DNA of 64,000 bases, from contig JAETOP010000001.1 of assembly GCA_021771675.1 (NCBI GenBank), positions 62,001 through 126,000 on the forward strand. The letters run 5' to 3'. Position numbers and translations under genes: made by a program. Source of the DNA: Oscillospiraceae bacterium (GTDB taxonomy: Bacteria > Bacillota_A > Clostridia > Oscillospirales > Oscillospiraceae). This document shows positions 42,577-51,777 of this stretch, piece after piece. Position 1 is the stretch's first letter, and each line of letters begins with the position of its first letter. The notes under the pieces were generated by a model. That model saw nothing but the letters and a program-made list of their open reading frames with translations. It was not told the DNA's origin and did no database searches.

Positions 42577-43247
42577 ATATTTTCCTCCATGCGATAGCCC
42601 ACGCCGCGTACTGTCTCAATATATGTGCCGCACGGGCCAAGCTTTGCGCGCAGTGTCCCGATATGCACATCCACCGTCCGGCTTTCCCCGGCGTAGTCCG
42701 TTCCCCAAATCCGGTCAAATATCTGGTCACGGGTAAATACCCGGCCGGGATTTTCCAGAAACAGGCGGAGCATCTCAAATTCCTTCAGGGTAAGCTCCGT
42801 CCGCTGTCCGCCCACTAAAACCGTGTGTCTGTTCCGGTTCATTTCCAGGTCTCCTACACGGAGAAGCTGGGGGGCGCTCCGGACTGACGCCCTGCGCAGA
42901 ACAGCCTTTACACGGGATACCATTTCCATCATGCCAAAGGGCTTCACCAGATAATCATCCGCCCCCAAATCAAGACCAATCACCTTGTCATACTCCGTTC
43001 CCTTTGCCGTAGCCATGATAATTGGAATCTCAGCGGTCGCGGGATTTTGACGCAGTTTTTGTAAAATTGCGATGCCGTCCTCGCCGGGCAGCATGATGTC
43101 CAGCATAATCAGCTCTGGAGAATTTAGCTTCAGAGCGGAAAAGAGAGACGCTCCATCCTCCATGCCCCGGACTTCAAACCCGGCGGAATTCAGAGCATAG
43201 ACCATCAGATCACGGATTCCACGATCATCCTCTACACAAAAAATCAT
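42573..43247 (-). CDS. phoP: Response regulator, PhoB/PhoP-like (OmpR family)
   Basis: A DNA-binding regulator of about 224 residues. The receiver domain has VEDD, the phospho-acceptor Asp in LDIMLPGEDG (about residue 52) and Lys in LVKPFG (about 103). The C-terminal winged helix has LTLKEFEMLRLFLENPGRV and RTVDVHIGTLRAKLG. The ATG at 43247 is spaced 6 bases from AGAAGGA; an ATG two codons upstream (43253) is too close to it. The gene is coupled to the kinase by ATGA and lies 8 to 14 bases after the Na/Pi cotransporter gene. Confidence 0.9.
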   Translation of the reverse strand: MIFCVEDDRGIRDLMVYALNSAGFEVRGMEDGASLFSALKLNSPELIMLDIMLPGEDGIAILQKLRQNPATAEIPIIMATAKGTEYDKVIGLDLGADDYLVKPFGMMEMVSRVKAVLRRASVRSAPQLLRVGDLEMNRNRHTVLVGGQRTELTLKEFEMLRLFLENPGRVFTRDQIFDRIWGTDYAGESRTVDVHIGTLRAKLGPCGTYIETVRGVGYRMEENI

Positions 43248-43261
43248 AGCCATTCCTTCTT

Positions 43262-45031
43262 TTATGCTTTTTTTGTTTTCATTTCACTGGTCAAAGCGTA
43301 TTTAAGCCGGTATTCCTCAAACCGGACACGGAAATCCTCACTGTCAAGACGCATGGATCGCAAGGATTGATGGATGTTCATATTATTATCCTCAATGTCC
43401 ATAATGCAGCCTGCAATATTGGAGCAGTGATCGGCGACCCGCTCCAAATTGGTGAGAATATCCGACCAGACAAATCCGACGTCGATGGTGCATTTTCCGC
43501 TTTGCAGCCGGAGAATGTGGCAGGTGCGCAGCTGCTCTTTCAAAATGTCGATCACCTGTTCCAGAGGCTCCACATCCTGCGCTGTGGCGGTATCATTCTT
43601 CAAAAAGGCAGCCAGGGAGACATCCAGAATCTCACTGATGGCTTTCGACAGCACAGCGTATTCCCGGCGGGCTTCATCTGTCAGGGAGAGCCCCTTGCTT
43701 TTCAGCTCCTCAAAGGATTCCAGAAGATTGACACCATGGTCCGCAATGCGTTCAAAATCCCCGATGATTTTGAGCAGCCCCGCTGCCTCTGCGCTGCCCG
43801 ATTCCTGGATTTGCCTGGCACTTAAATGCACAAGATAAGTGCTCAGAATATCCTCGTAATGGTCTGTCAGGGCTTCATTGTCCCGGATTTTGTGCGCCAC
43901 ATCGGGGGAATATCCATTGGCTAGGGAAAGAGCTCCCTTTAAGGCACTGACCGATGCCTTTCCCAGATCAGCGGCAACGCTGCGGCACCGTTCCAAAGCA
44001 ATAGAGGGTGTGCTGAGAAGCCGCTCATCCAGCTCCACTGTGGTTTCCTTTTCCGCATTTTCAGGAATGAGCTGATTTACCAGCCGCTCCAGAAGGCCGG
44101 TCATGGGCAGCATCAGCGCGGTGCAGAGCACATTGAAAGCGGTGTGGGCTACCGCGATGCCAAACAGGGATGCGGATTCGCCCAGCAGGGCAGGGGAGAA
44201 CGCCCATTTTACCAGACAGAATACGGACAGCCATACGGCGGTCCCGATGACGTTGAAGGACAGATGAACCAATGCCGCCCGCTTGGCGTTTTTATTTGTT
44301 CCCACGGAGGACAGCATTGCGGTGATACAGGTTCCGATGTTCTGCCCCATGATGATGGGAATGGCTCCGGCATATGTGACCTGACCGGTGGATGCCAGTG
44401 CCTGCAAAATGCCCACCGAAGCGGAGCTGGACTGAATGAGTGCCGTCAATACAGCCCCGGCCAGCACACCCATCACCGGATTTTCAAACAGCAGGAAGAG
44501 ATTTTGAAACGCCGGAACGTCCTGGAGCCCTTTGACGGAATTCGACATGGTTTCCATACCGTACATCAGTGTGGCGAAGCCCAGCAGAATGGAACCGGTA
44601 TCCTTTTTCCGGGTATCCTTACAGAACATATACAGAATGATACCGACGAGGGAGAGAACCGGAACGAAAGAGGAAGGCTTCAAAAGCTGAACAAACACAT
44701 TGCCGCTGTCAATTCCCGCAAGACTTAAAATCCACGCTGTCACCGTGGTTCCCACATTGGCGCCCATGATGACATGGATGGCCTGCCGCAAGGTCATCAG
44801 CCCGGAATTGACAAAGCCCACCACCATAACGGTGGTTGCCGAGGAGCTTTGAATGACTGCGGTGACGCATAGTCCTGTGAGAAGTCCCATGACTTTCCCG
44901 GTGGTCAGTTTCCCGAGAATGGATCGAAGTCCGCTGCCTGCCCGGCGCTCCAGGGATTGCCCCATGATGTTCATGCCGAACAGGAACAGGCTCAATCCTC
45001 CGAGCATGGTTAATACATGAAAAATATCCAT
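43262..45031 (-). CDS. Na+/phosphate cotransporter family protein with C-terminal PhoU-like domain
   Basis: A 589-residue transporter of the NptA/YjbB (Na/Pi-cotransporter II) family. The two inverted repeat units each have the QSSSA motif (QSSSATTVMVVGF near residue 60 and QSSSASVGILQAL near 205) within about eight to ten helices (1-320). The last 230 residues are soluble and helical, resembling PhoU. It may import phosphate with sodium, or export it as shown for YjbB. The ATG at 45031 has GGAGG 11 bases upstream; a GTG six codons earlier overlaps that site. It heads the operon with phoP-phoR, behind a putative Pho box. Confidence 0.88.
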   Translation of the reverse strand: MDIFHVLTMLGGLSLFLFGMNIMGQSLERRAGSGLRSILGKLTTGKVMGLLTGLCVTAVIQSSSATTVMVVGFVNSGLMTLRQAIHVIMGANVGTTVTAWILSLAGIDSGNVFVQLLKPSSFVPVLSLVGIILYMFCKDTRKKDTGSILLGFATLMYGMETMSNSVKGLQDVPAFQNLFLLFENPVMGVLAGAVLTALIQSSSASVGILQALASTGQVTYAGAIPIIMGQNIGTCITAMLSSVGTNKNAKRAALVHLSFNVIGTAVWLSVFCLVKWAFSPALLGESASLFGIAVAHTAFNVLCTALMLPMTGLLERLVNQLIPENAEKETTVELDERLLSTPSIALERCRSVAADLGKASVSALKGALSLANGYSPDVAHKIRDNEALTDHYEDILSTYLVHLSARQIQESGSAEAAGLLKIIGDFERIADHGVNLLESFEELKSKGLSLTDEARREYAVLSKAISEILDVSLAAFLKNDTATAQDVEPLEQVIDILKEQLRTCHILRLQSGKCTIDVGFVWSDILTNLERVADHCSNIAGCIMDIEDNNMNIHQSLRSMRLDSEDFRVRFEEYRLKYALTSEMKTKKA

Positions 45032-45072
45032 AAATTGATCTGCCTCCACATGATTCCGTTTTTACGAAAACC

Positions 45073-45128
45073 ATTCTATCAAGCTCATGTCAAATATGTT
45101 ACCACAGTTTTGTAAAATCGATGTAAAA
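45073..45128 (-). promoter_or_regulatory. Candidate PhoP-box promoter upstream of the Na/Pi transporter
   Basis: On the minus strand TTTTACA (45128-45122) is repeated as TTTTACA (45117-45111) with an 11-base period, then GTAACA (45102-45097) and TTGACA (45093-45088), followed by TAGAAT (45078-45073) as -10. No proper -35 lies 17 bases from the -10. TT-N-ACA hexamers with an 11-base period before a -10 are the layout of Firmicute PhoP-dependent promoters. Confidence 0.5.
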
Positions 45129-45473
45129 CAGGAGCAGATCTGGTACCTATTATAGAATAGCCGTTTTTCACAGTCAAGAGTTTACGGAGCTGAAGAGAAA
45201 TGCAGCGGTGAGAAGTAGACAAGGCAGCATCGGACTAAGCCGCTGCTGCCTTAAAAAATAATATGTACCGTTTTTCTTGGAGCACTGAATGGGTTTTTAT
45301 GGGAAAACAGAGAAGTGCAAGGCAAAAGAGCCGCTGTCAAGAGTTGCGGCTCATATTTGCTTTTTCCAAATTCTTTGCTATAATGTTTGACGGGTTTTAG
45401 TCGGGCGGTGAGAAATAAACTTTTGCATCAAAAACATCAAAGAATCCAAAAAGGAAACAAAGAGGGAACGTAT
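45129..45473. other. Intergenic region between divergent operons
   Basis: No gene is seen. It holds a 9-bp stem AAGGCAGCA/TGCTGCCTT (45221-45229 with 45244-45252), a 7-bp stem GAGCCGC/GCGGCTC (45328-45334 with 45346-45352) and a TATAAT at about 45379 that probably starts the DMT transporter transcript. Confidence 0.5.
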
Positions 45474-46322
45474 ATGACGGATAAAACCAGGGGAAATCTC
45501 TATATGCTGATGGCTGCGGTTTTGTGGTCTACCGGCGGCATTCTGATCAAGTTTATTCCAGGAAATGCGATTGCGATCAACGGAGCCCGCTCATTTATTG
45601 CTTTCCTGTTTTTTTGCGTTTATAAGAGAAAAATTCAAATTCAATGCAATCGTTATATTGTAGCAGCAGCGTTTTGCCTTGTCATGACGAATTTTCTATA
45701 CGTCATAGCAAATAAGCTGACAACGGCGGCTAATGCCATCGTACTTCAATATACCGCGCCCATATTCGTGCTGATTGGGGATTGTATTTACCGGAAAAAA
45801 TTACCTCAGAAAAATCAGTATATCATTGTTATGATGGCATTTGCCGGAATGATTCTTTTTTTCTTTGACAAACTGGACGGAGGTCATCTGCTCGGCAATC
45901 TGCTTGCCATTGGAGCGGGCATATGCTTCTCAGGGGTGTTTTTTATCAATTCCCTCCCGCAGTCCAGCAGTGAGGATTCCAGTATGCTGGCATTTCTGGT
46001 CTCTTTTTTGGTATCCATTCCGCTGTTGGGGGATGTATTTTATATGGATACCAAAGGGATAGCAGCTCTGGTGGCCTTGGGAATTTTCCAGGTTGGACTT
46101 GCCTATCTGGTTTTTTCAAAAGGCTCCAAGCTGACCAGCCCTGTCAGCGCATCGCTGATTGGCTTGCTGGAGGCAATTTTGAATCCGATTTGGGTGTTGA
46201 TTTTTTATGGGGAGCAGGTCGGAAAATATGCGATGCTTGGCGGAGCAATTATCCTTCTTGCTGTGATACTCAATATCTGCACCGGAACGAGTCATCAGGA
46301 ACAGCCACAAAACTCCAGATAA
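45474..46322 (+). CDS. EamA/DMT family transporter
   Basis: A 282-residue membrane protein with ten predicted helices in two EamA repeats (for example LYMLMAAVLWSTGGILIKF at the N terminus and GIFQVGLAYLVFSKGSKLTS in the second half). Members export amino acids, metabolites or drugs; the substrate is not predictable. The ATG at 45474 follows AGAGGGA. Codon use and base composition are clearly more AT-rich than flanking genes, which suggests acquisition by transfer. It converges with a similarly AT-rich GNAT gene eight bases away. Confidence 0.88.
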   Translation: MTDKTRGNLYMLMAAVLWSTGGILIKFIPGNAIAINGARSFIAFLFFCVYKRKIQIQCNRYIVAAAFCLVMTNFLYVIANKLTTAANAIVLQYTAPIFVLIGDCIYRKKLPQKNQYIIVMMAFAGMILFFFDKLDGGHLLGNLLAIGAGICFSGVFFINSLPQSSSEDSSMLAFLVSFLVSIPLLGDVFYMDTKGIAALVALGIFQVGLAYLVFSKGSKLTSPVSASLIGLLEAILNPIWVLIFYGEQVGKYAMLGGAIILLAVILNICTGTSHQEQPQNSR

Positions 46323-46330
46323 ACTGAAAT

Positions 46331-46801
46331 TTATCGCTCAATGCGATAATACTTGAAGTTCCCATCTTCTCTGATAAATTTGAATCCTACCTTTTCCAAG
46401 ACATGCTGACTGCGGGCATTCTTTATAATGGTATCTGCATTCACCGCAGTCATCCCCAGTTCATGAAAAGCATATTCTACTGCCTTCAACTCGGCCTGTG
46501 TTCCGAAGCCTTTTCCTTTTACAGCATCGTTCTGCATATGAATGCTCAAGGCGCACTCCGCTTTTTCCCAGTCGATCCGTTTCAGCTGTAATTCTCCAAT
46601 CGGTTTCTCGCCAAGCATGATTGCAAATATCACCCGTGAAGATTCTTTTTTTGAATCAAAATACCGGTCAACAGCTTCTTTTTCATAGGAGAACGGCTTA
46701 AACGTGGATATGTCTGCGTAGATGGAAATATCATTGTTCCATCCCTGAAACAATTTGTGACAAAGATCTCTGGTCATTTTCCGCAATTCAACTGTTTCCA
46801 T
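46331..46801 (-). CDS. GNAT family N-acetyltransferase (RimJ/RimL-like)
   Basis: A 156-residue GNAT protein, most like the RimJ/RimL/ribosomal-N-acetyltransferase branch. The acetyl-CoA loop GKGFGTQAELKAVEYAF (about 105-121) and IIKNARSQHVLEKVGFK are visible. The ATG at 46801 follows AAGGAAACGGG; the frame extends 12 codons further without a better start. Composition is AT-rich like the facing DMT gene. The acceptor is unknown. Confidence 0.85.
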   Translation of the reverse strand: METVELRKMTRDLCHKLFQGWNNDISIYADISTFKPFSYEKEAVDRYFDSKKESSRVIFAIMLGEKPIGELQLKRIDWEKAECALSIHMQNDAVKGKGFGTQAELKAVEYAFHELGMTAVNADTIIKNARSQHVLEKVGFKFIREDGNFKYYRIER

Positions 46802-46836
46802 TCCCGTTTCCTTAAATCCTTTCCCACTATTTTGCA

Positions 46837-46875
46837 AAAAGCTACGCCCGAAGAAATTATGATTCCTCGGGCGTA
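46837..46875 (-). terminator. Terminator of the degV gene
   Basis: On the minus strand TACGCCCGA (46875-46867) pairs with TCGGGCGTA (46851-46843), stem extended imperfectly through GGAAT/ATTTC, followed by GCTTTTTG. Confidence 0.8.
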
Positions 46876-46892
46876 AGCAGTGTTGTCTTTCA

Positions 46893-47738
46893 TTAAGCCT
46901 TTCTCACAAAGAGAATGCCCATGGTGCCGGGGCCGCAGTGGCAGGAGACAGTGCATCCGGCAACGGTTTCATACACATTTTTGAAATTACCGTACTGGCG
47001 GACACCGTTGATGGTTGCCTCCAGGCTTTCCTTGGACACATCGGTATGGGTGATGAAAATTCTCTCATCATCCAGATTCTCACGCTCTGCCAGCCGATCC
47101 TTTACATAGGACGCCATGCACTTCTCAATATGGCCACGGTATTTCTTCACCACAACCATCTTCCCGTCCTTCACCTCGATACAGGGCTTCAGACTCAGAA
47201 GGTTGGCGCCCAAAGCGGCGGCGCCGGAGCAGCGGCCGCCCTTGACCATGTAATCCAGCCGATCCAGGAGGAAGCTTGCCTCTACTCTGGAAGCATACGC
47301 ATCCAGCTGAGATTTCAGCTCGTCTAAATCCTTGGCAGTCTGGGCAAGGTCACAGGCCTTCAATACCACAAGGCCATGGCCTGTGGAGAGGTTTTGAGAA
47401 TCAATGACACGAACGTTATCAAAGTCCTCTGCCGCAATGCAGGCGTTCTGATAGCTGGAAGAGAAGCCCGAGCCGATGTCTATGTGGATAATGCCATCAT
47501 ATTCCTTAGTGTATTTGGCAAACTCCTCCTGGTACACCGCAACGCCCCGTGCTGCCGTGGAGCACAGGCTGCCGCCGGAAGCCACATGGGCAAAAATATC
47601 AGCGGGGGTGATGGTGATTCCGTCCAGAAACTCCTGGTTGTCCTTTGTAACGATTAAGGGTACGATTCCAATATCGTATTTTTGAATCAAATCCTGGGAA
47701 AGGTCGCAGGTGCTGTCAGAAATAATTTTTACTCTCAT
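46893..47738 (-). CDS. DegV family fatty-acid-binding protein
   Basis: A 281-residue DegV (FakB-like) protein. These bind a fatty acid and, in FakAB systems, present it to a kinase for phosphorylation and lipid synthesis. DSTCDLSQDL opens the protein, GSGFSSSYQNA holds the lipid-binding serines, and the C-terminal domain has LKPCIEVKDGKM and the closing CHCGPGTMGILF. No fakA gene is adjacent. It has a GATGAAGA-type SD and its own terminator. Confidence 0.92.
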   Translation of the reverse strand: MRVKIISDSTCDLSQDLIQKYDIGIVPLIVTKDNQEFLDGITITPADIFAHVASGGSLCSTAARGVAVYQEEFAKYTKEYDGIIHIDIGSGFSSSYQNACIAAEDFDNVRVIDSQNLSTGHGLVVLKACDLAQTAKDLDELKSQLDAYASRVEASFLLDRLDYMVKGGRCSGAAALGANLLSLKPCIEVKDGKMVVVKKYRGHIEKCMASYVKDRLAERENLDDERIFITHTDVSKESLEATINGVRQYGNFKNVYETVAGCTVSCHCGPGTMGILFVRKA

Positions 47739-47770
47739 TCTTCATCGTCCTTTCGGTAATCCATGTCCGT

Positions 47771-48139
47771 TCAGCGGCATCCGGTGGAAGCCTCGGAACG
47801 CATCATCAGGCAGTTGGGTTCTACATCTTTCCCCCGGAGATACTCCGTTCCCCAGTCCCGCATGGCCGTGAGAATGGGCATCAGGCTGCGCCCGGTTTCT
47901 GTGAGGGAATATTCCACCTTCGGGGGAACCACCGGAAAAACCTCCCGGTGAATCAGATGTTGAGCCTCCAGCTCCCGAAGCTGCTGGGTCAGCATTTTGG
48001 GTGTGGCATTGGCGATCATCTTCCGCAATTCCGAAAAGCGGCGTCGGCCATCGGCCAGATACCAGAGAATGAGCGCCTTGTATTTACCGCCGATCAGGTC
48101 TAAGGTGGCTGCCACGGGACATATGTCGTTTACATTCAT
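47771..48139 (-). CDS. HxlR family transcriptional regulator
   Basis: A 122-residue winged helix-turn-helix protein of the HxlR/MarR-like type. NDICPVAATLDLIGGKYKALILWYL is the typical start, with a conserved cysteine (Cys7) that serves as redox sensor in some relatives; RRRFSELRKMI and TPKMLTQQLRELE form the DNA-reading helices. The ATG at 48139 follows GGAGGTTCCGG; a longer upstream frame is rejected. It is divergent from the copper ATPase with a palindrome between them, so it may control itself and that gene. Confidence 0.9.
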   Translation of the reverse strand: MNVNDICPVAATLDLIGGKYKALILWYLADGRRRFSELRKMIANATPKMLTQQLRELEAQHLIHREVFPVVPPKVEYSLTETGRSLMPILTAMRDWGTEYLRGKDVEPNCLMMRSEASTGCR

Positions 48140-48167
48140 CCGGAACCTCCTATAGTATCTAAAAGGG

Positions 48168-48194
48168 AAGTATGGCACATAATAGTGCATACTT
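48168..48194. promoter_or_regulatory. Palindromic operator-like site between hxlR and copA
   Basis: AAGTATGGCAC (48168-48178) and GTGCATACTT (48185-48194) form an inverted repeat (one extra G on the left), centred in the divergent promoter region. A weak TTGCTT-16-TAGAAT promoter for copA (about 48193-48220) starts at its edge. Confidence 0.55.
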
Positions 48195-48306
48195 GCTTTT
48201 TGAACGTTGCGTGGTAGAATAGTATCATAAGTCATGGAGCATGTCAATAGAAACAGTTGACGTTTCCATCGAAATGGAGCATAATAGACGAAGGAGAATT
48301 TCCCAA

Positions 48307-50787
48307 ATGACTTTCAAGTTTCAAGTATCCGGGATGACCTGTGCGGCCTGTTCTGCCCGGGTTGAAAAGGTATCCCGCAGCGTCCCGGGAGTGGAGCAGG
48401 CCGAGGTAAACCTGCTGGCCGGTACCATGGTGGTAACTGCCGGAGAAGATGTATCCACCCAGGTAATTGCGGCGGTTCAAGGGGCAGGCTACAATGCTTT
48501 CCTTCAAGGGGAAAAGCCCCCAAAGTCACCTCAGGAGTCCAACGGCTTGAAGGAAATGAAACAGCGAATCATCGGCTCGGCAATCTGCCTGGTGATTCTG
48601 ATGTATTTCACCATGGGACACATGATTGGTCTGCCAGCCCCAAGCTGGTATCACGGGGTAGAGAATGCGGTGGTTGCCGCACTGTTGCAGCTGTTTTTGA
48701 CATTGCCTGTGGTCTTCCTCAATCGGGTGTATTATTCCCGGGGCTTAAAGGCGCTGTGGCACCGCAGTCCCAACATGGATTCCCTGATTGCTGTTGGCAG
48801 TTTGGCTGCTCTAATTTACGGCTGTGCAGCCCTGTTCCGCATGTCCTGGGCCATGGGGCATGGGGATTGGGCGCTGGTCAGGCAGTACAGCGAAAATCTC
48901 TATTTTGAATCCGCTGCCATGATTCTCACCCTGATTACCCTGGGTAAATTCCTGGAAGCCAGGGCAAAGGGAAAAACAAGCGACGCCGTTCGGGCCCTGA
49001 TGGATTTGAGCCCCAAGACAGCTGCCGTCCGCCGGAATGATGAAGTTCTGGAAATACCCGTGGAGCAGGTTCAGGTGGGGGATACTGTGATTGTCCGTGC
49101 CGGGGGCAGTATCCCTGTGGACGGAACCGTCCTCAGCGGGCGGGGGTCCGTCGACCAGAGCGCCCTCACCGGGGAAAGCGTCCCCGTGGAAAAAGGCGTG
49201 GGAGATACCGTGGCCGCCGCAACCGTAAACCGGGAGGGCTACCTGGAGTTCCGAGCGGACCAGGTAGGGGAGAATACCACCCTGGCCCAGGTCATTCGCC
49301 TGGTGGAGGAGGCCGGTGGCTCCAAGGCCCCCATCGCCCGGCTGGCGGATAAGATTGCGGGGGTATTTGTTCCCGTGGTTATGGGCATTTCCGCCTTGAC
49401 CTTCGCTGTGTGGATGGTGATGGGATATTCCCTGGAATTCAGTCTCAACTGCGCTATTTCCGTGCTGGTGATTTCCTGCCCCTGTGCCCTTGGGCTTGCA
49501 ACTCCGGTAGCCATCATGGTCGGAACCGGTCGGGGAGCCCAGATGGGCGTTCTGTTCAAAAATGCCCAGGCGCTGGAAAATCTTCACCGCATTGACACTG
49601 TGGTTCTGGATAAAACCGGCACCCTGACCACCGGCCGTCCCGCCGTGACGGATGTACTCCCCGGAAAAGGTGGTCAATCCCAGCTGATGCGGATTGCGGC
49701 TGCATTGGAGTGCCGCTCGGAGCATCCTTTTGCCAAGGCAATCCTCCAAACCATGGAGGGCAGCGCTTATCCGGAGCCGACGGATTTTGAGACAATTCCC
49801 GGCAAGGGCGTGTCGGCCATTGTGGAAGGCGTGCGCTATTACGGCGGAAATAACCGGCTGATGGAGGAACTGGAAATCACGCTTCCCCAACTGCCCGACC
49901 TTGCATCCCAGGGAAAAACACCCCTTCATTTCGCATCGGAAGCAAAGGAGTATCTGGGAACCATTGCCGCTGCCGATGTATTGAAGCCGGATTCCAAATC
50001 CGCTGTGGAGGCGCTGCTGAAAAACCACCTGGATGTGGTAATGCTCACCGGTGACAACCAGCGGACAGCCCAGGCCATTGCGGCAAACGCAGGCATCACC
50101 CACGTGATCTCCGATGTGCTCCCCACAGACAAAGCAGGCGCTGTTCAGCAGCTCCAGGCCCAGGGGCACAAGGTGCTTATGGTTGGCGACGGCATCAACG
50201 ATGCCCCCGCCCTGGTCACCGCCGACGTGGGCATGGCCATTGGAGCGGGAACGGATATTGCCATTGAGTCGGCGGATGTGGTACTGATGAACAGCTCTCT
50301 TTCCGCAGTCAGCAGCGCCGTGGCCCTGAGCAAGGCCACCATTCGGAATATCAAGCAGAACCTTTTCTGGGCGTTTTTCTATAACTGTCTCGGCATTCCC
50401 ATCGCCGCCGGTGTGCTCTACCTGCCCTTTGGAATGCAGCTGAGCCCCATGCTGGGAGCAGCCGCCATGAGCTTCAGCTCCGTGTTCGTTGTAACAAATG
50501 CCCTTCGTCTTCGCTTCTTCAAGCAAGTGGCTCCCGCTTCCTGCGAAGGAAGCTGCCCCATAGAAATTACCGTCAAGGAGGAAAAAAATATGGAAACCGT
50601 AATTAAAGTGGAAGGTATGATGTGTTCCCATTGCAAGGCCCGGGTGGAGAAGGCCTGTAAGTCCGTCCCCGGCACTGTGGATGCTGTGGTTGATTTGGCG
50701 GCCAAGACCGTCACCGTCACCGGAACCGCTGACGTGGCAGCCCTGAAGCAGGCCATCACCGACGCGGACTATACCATCGTGGAGTAA
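48307..50787 (+). CDS. copA: Copper-translocating P-type ATPase with N- and C-terminal HMA domains
   Basis: An 826-residue P1B-type ATPase that exports Cu(I). Domains run: N-terminal metal-binding HMA with GMTCAAC (about 10-16), paired helices, the actuator domain with TGES, the membrane CPC motif in [11 protein letters not shown] (about 400), the phosphorylation site DKTGTLT, the [11 protein letters not shown] motif and [11 protein letters not shown]. After the last helices a linker leads to a second HMA domain with MMCSHC at the very C terminus, as in CopZ chaperones. GAAGGAG precedes the ATG at 48307. The C-terminal domain has its own SD (next entry). Confidence 0.93.
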   Translation: MTFKFQVSGMTCAACSARVEKVSRSVPGVEQAEVNLLAGTMVVTAGEDVSTQVIAAVQGAGYNAFLQGEKPPKSPQESNGLKEMKQRIIGSAICLVILMYFTMGHMIGLPAPSWYHGVENAVVAALLQLFLTLPVVFLNRVYYSRGLKALWHRSPNMDSLIAVGSLAALIYGCAALFRMSWAMGHGDWALVRQYSENLYFESAAMILTLITLGKFLEARAKGKTSDAVRALMDLSPKTAAVRRNDEVLEIPVEQVQVGDTVIVRAGGSIPVDGTVLSGRGSVDQSALTGESVPVEKGVGDTVAAATVNREGYLEFRADQVGENTTLAQVIRLVEEAGGSKAPIARLADKIAGVFVPVVMGISALTFAVWMVMGYSLEFSLNCAISVLVISCPCALGLATPVAIMVGTGRGAQMGVLFKNAQALENLHRIDTVVLDKTGTLTTGRPAVTDVLPGKGGQSQLMRIAAALECRSEHPFAKAILQTMEGSAYPEPTDFETIPGKGVSAIVEGVRYYGGNNRLMEELEITLPQLPDLASQGKTPLHFASEAKEYLGTIAAADVLKPDSKSAVEALLKNHLDVVMLTGDNQRTAQAIAANAGITHVISDVLPTDKAGAVQQLQAQGHKVLMVGDGINDAPALVTADVGMAIGAGTDIAIESADVVLMNSSLSAVSSAVALSKATIRNIKQNLFWAFFYNCLGIPIAAGVLYLPFGMQLSPMLGAAAMSFSSVFVVTNALRLRFFKQVAPASCEGSCPIEITVKEEKNMETVIKVEGMMCSHCKARVEKACKSVPGTVDAVVDLAAKTVTVTGTADVAALKQAITDADYTIVE
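50590..50787 (+). CDS. Possible internally initiated CopZ-like copper chaperone
   Basis: In frame with copA, AAGGAGG (50575-50581) stands eight bases before ATG (50590). Initiation there would give a 65-residue HMA protein, [20 protein letters not shown] and onward, the size and motif of CopZ. The fusion looks like a former copA-copZ gene pair joined by loss of the copA stop while the second SD was kept, so both a fused ATPase and a free chaperone might be made. No product evidence exists. Confidence 0.5.
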   Translation: METVIKVEGMMCSHCKARVEKACKSVPGTVDAVVDLAAKTVTVTGTADVAALKQAITDADYTIVE

Positions 50788-50793
50788 CCGCCC

Positions 50794-51717
50794 ATGCGTA
50801 CTGATTTCTATTTTGACTCAAAGGGGGCCGGCAGCATCCACGGATGCCGCTGGATGCCGGAGAAGGCCCCCGTGGCTGTGGTGCAGATTGTCCACGGCAT
50901 CGCCGAATTTGTGGAACGGTATGACGATTTCGCCCAATATCTGAATAACCTTGGATATATGGTGGTCGCCGAGGATCATATGGGTCATGGAAAATCCATC
51001 AACGGGGAAGGGATTCAGGGGTATTTTCACGGCGACTGGTTTACCGCAGTGGAGGATACCTATGAATTGCTGCAAAAAACCAGACAGGAATTCCCCGATA
51101 TTCCCTATGTGCTCTTCGGCCACTCCATGGGCTCCTTCATGACCCGCACCATCCTTGCAAAGCATCCCGACAGCGGCATTTCCGCCGCCATCATCTGCGG
51201 TACCGGCTGGCAGCACAGAGGGGTTTTGAATACCGGAATTGGGATTTGTGAGCTGGTTTGCAAAAAGCAGGGAGAGGAAACGCCCAGCAAAGCGCTGGAA
51301 AACCTTGTATTTGGGGGCTACAATAAAAGAGTGGAGCATCCCAGAACCCCCTATGATTGGCTGACCCGGGATTCTGAGATCGTAGACGAATATATCGCCA
51401 ATCCTCTGTGCGGCTTTACGCCTTCCGCCGGCCTGATGCGGGAGCTGCTGAAAGGAATTCGTTTTGTTCAGGAGCCCAGCAGCCTTTCTGCCATGAAAAA
51501 GGATCTGCCTGTTCTGTTTATCTCCGGAGGGGATGATCCTGTTGGCAGCTATGGCAGAGGCGTCCTTCACGCTGCCAACAGCTTCCGCAAGGCAGGGATG
51601 CAGGATGTTTCTCACAAGCTCTATCCCCTGGGGCGGCATGAAATTCTCAATGAAATCAACCGGGAAGAGGTTTATCGGGATGTTTCTTCCTGGATCAGTA
51701 AGAAACTAAATTTCTAG
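50794..51717 (+). CDS. Alpha/beta hydrolase (lysophospholipase/monoacylglycerol lipase-like)
   Basis: A 307-residue serine hydrolase of the Hydrolase_4 group. The oxyanion-hole region VQIVHGIAEFVERYDDFA, GHGKS, and the nucleophile elbow FGHSMGSF (Ser about 111) are clear, with a late GGDDPVGSYG (acid) and LGRHEILNE (His). No signal peptide is seen. It may act on lysophospholipids or monoacylglycerols. It begins six bases after copA but a functional link is not evident. Confidence 0.9.
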   Translation: MRTDFYFDSKGAGSIHGCRWMPEKAPVAVVQIVHGIAEFVERYDDFAQYLNNLGYMVVAEDHMGHGKSINGEGIQGYFHGDWFTAVEDTYELLQKTRQEFPDIPYVLFGHSMGSFMTRTILAKHPDSGISAAIICGTGWQHRGVLNTGIGICELVCKKQGEETPSKALENLVFGGYNKRVEHPRTPYDWLTRDSEIVDEYIANPLCGFTPSAGLMRELLKGIRFVQEPSSLSAMKKDLPVLFISGGDDPVGSYGRGVLHAANSFRKAGMQDVSHKLYPLGRHEILNEINREEVYRDVSSWISKKLNF

Positions 51718-51777
51718 CTGTCCGTTTTATTGGACATATAATAGATTATAATACAGCCATCAACTCAGGAAAGGCTG

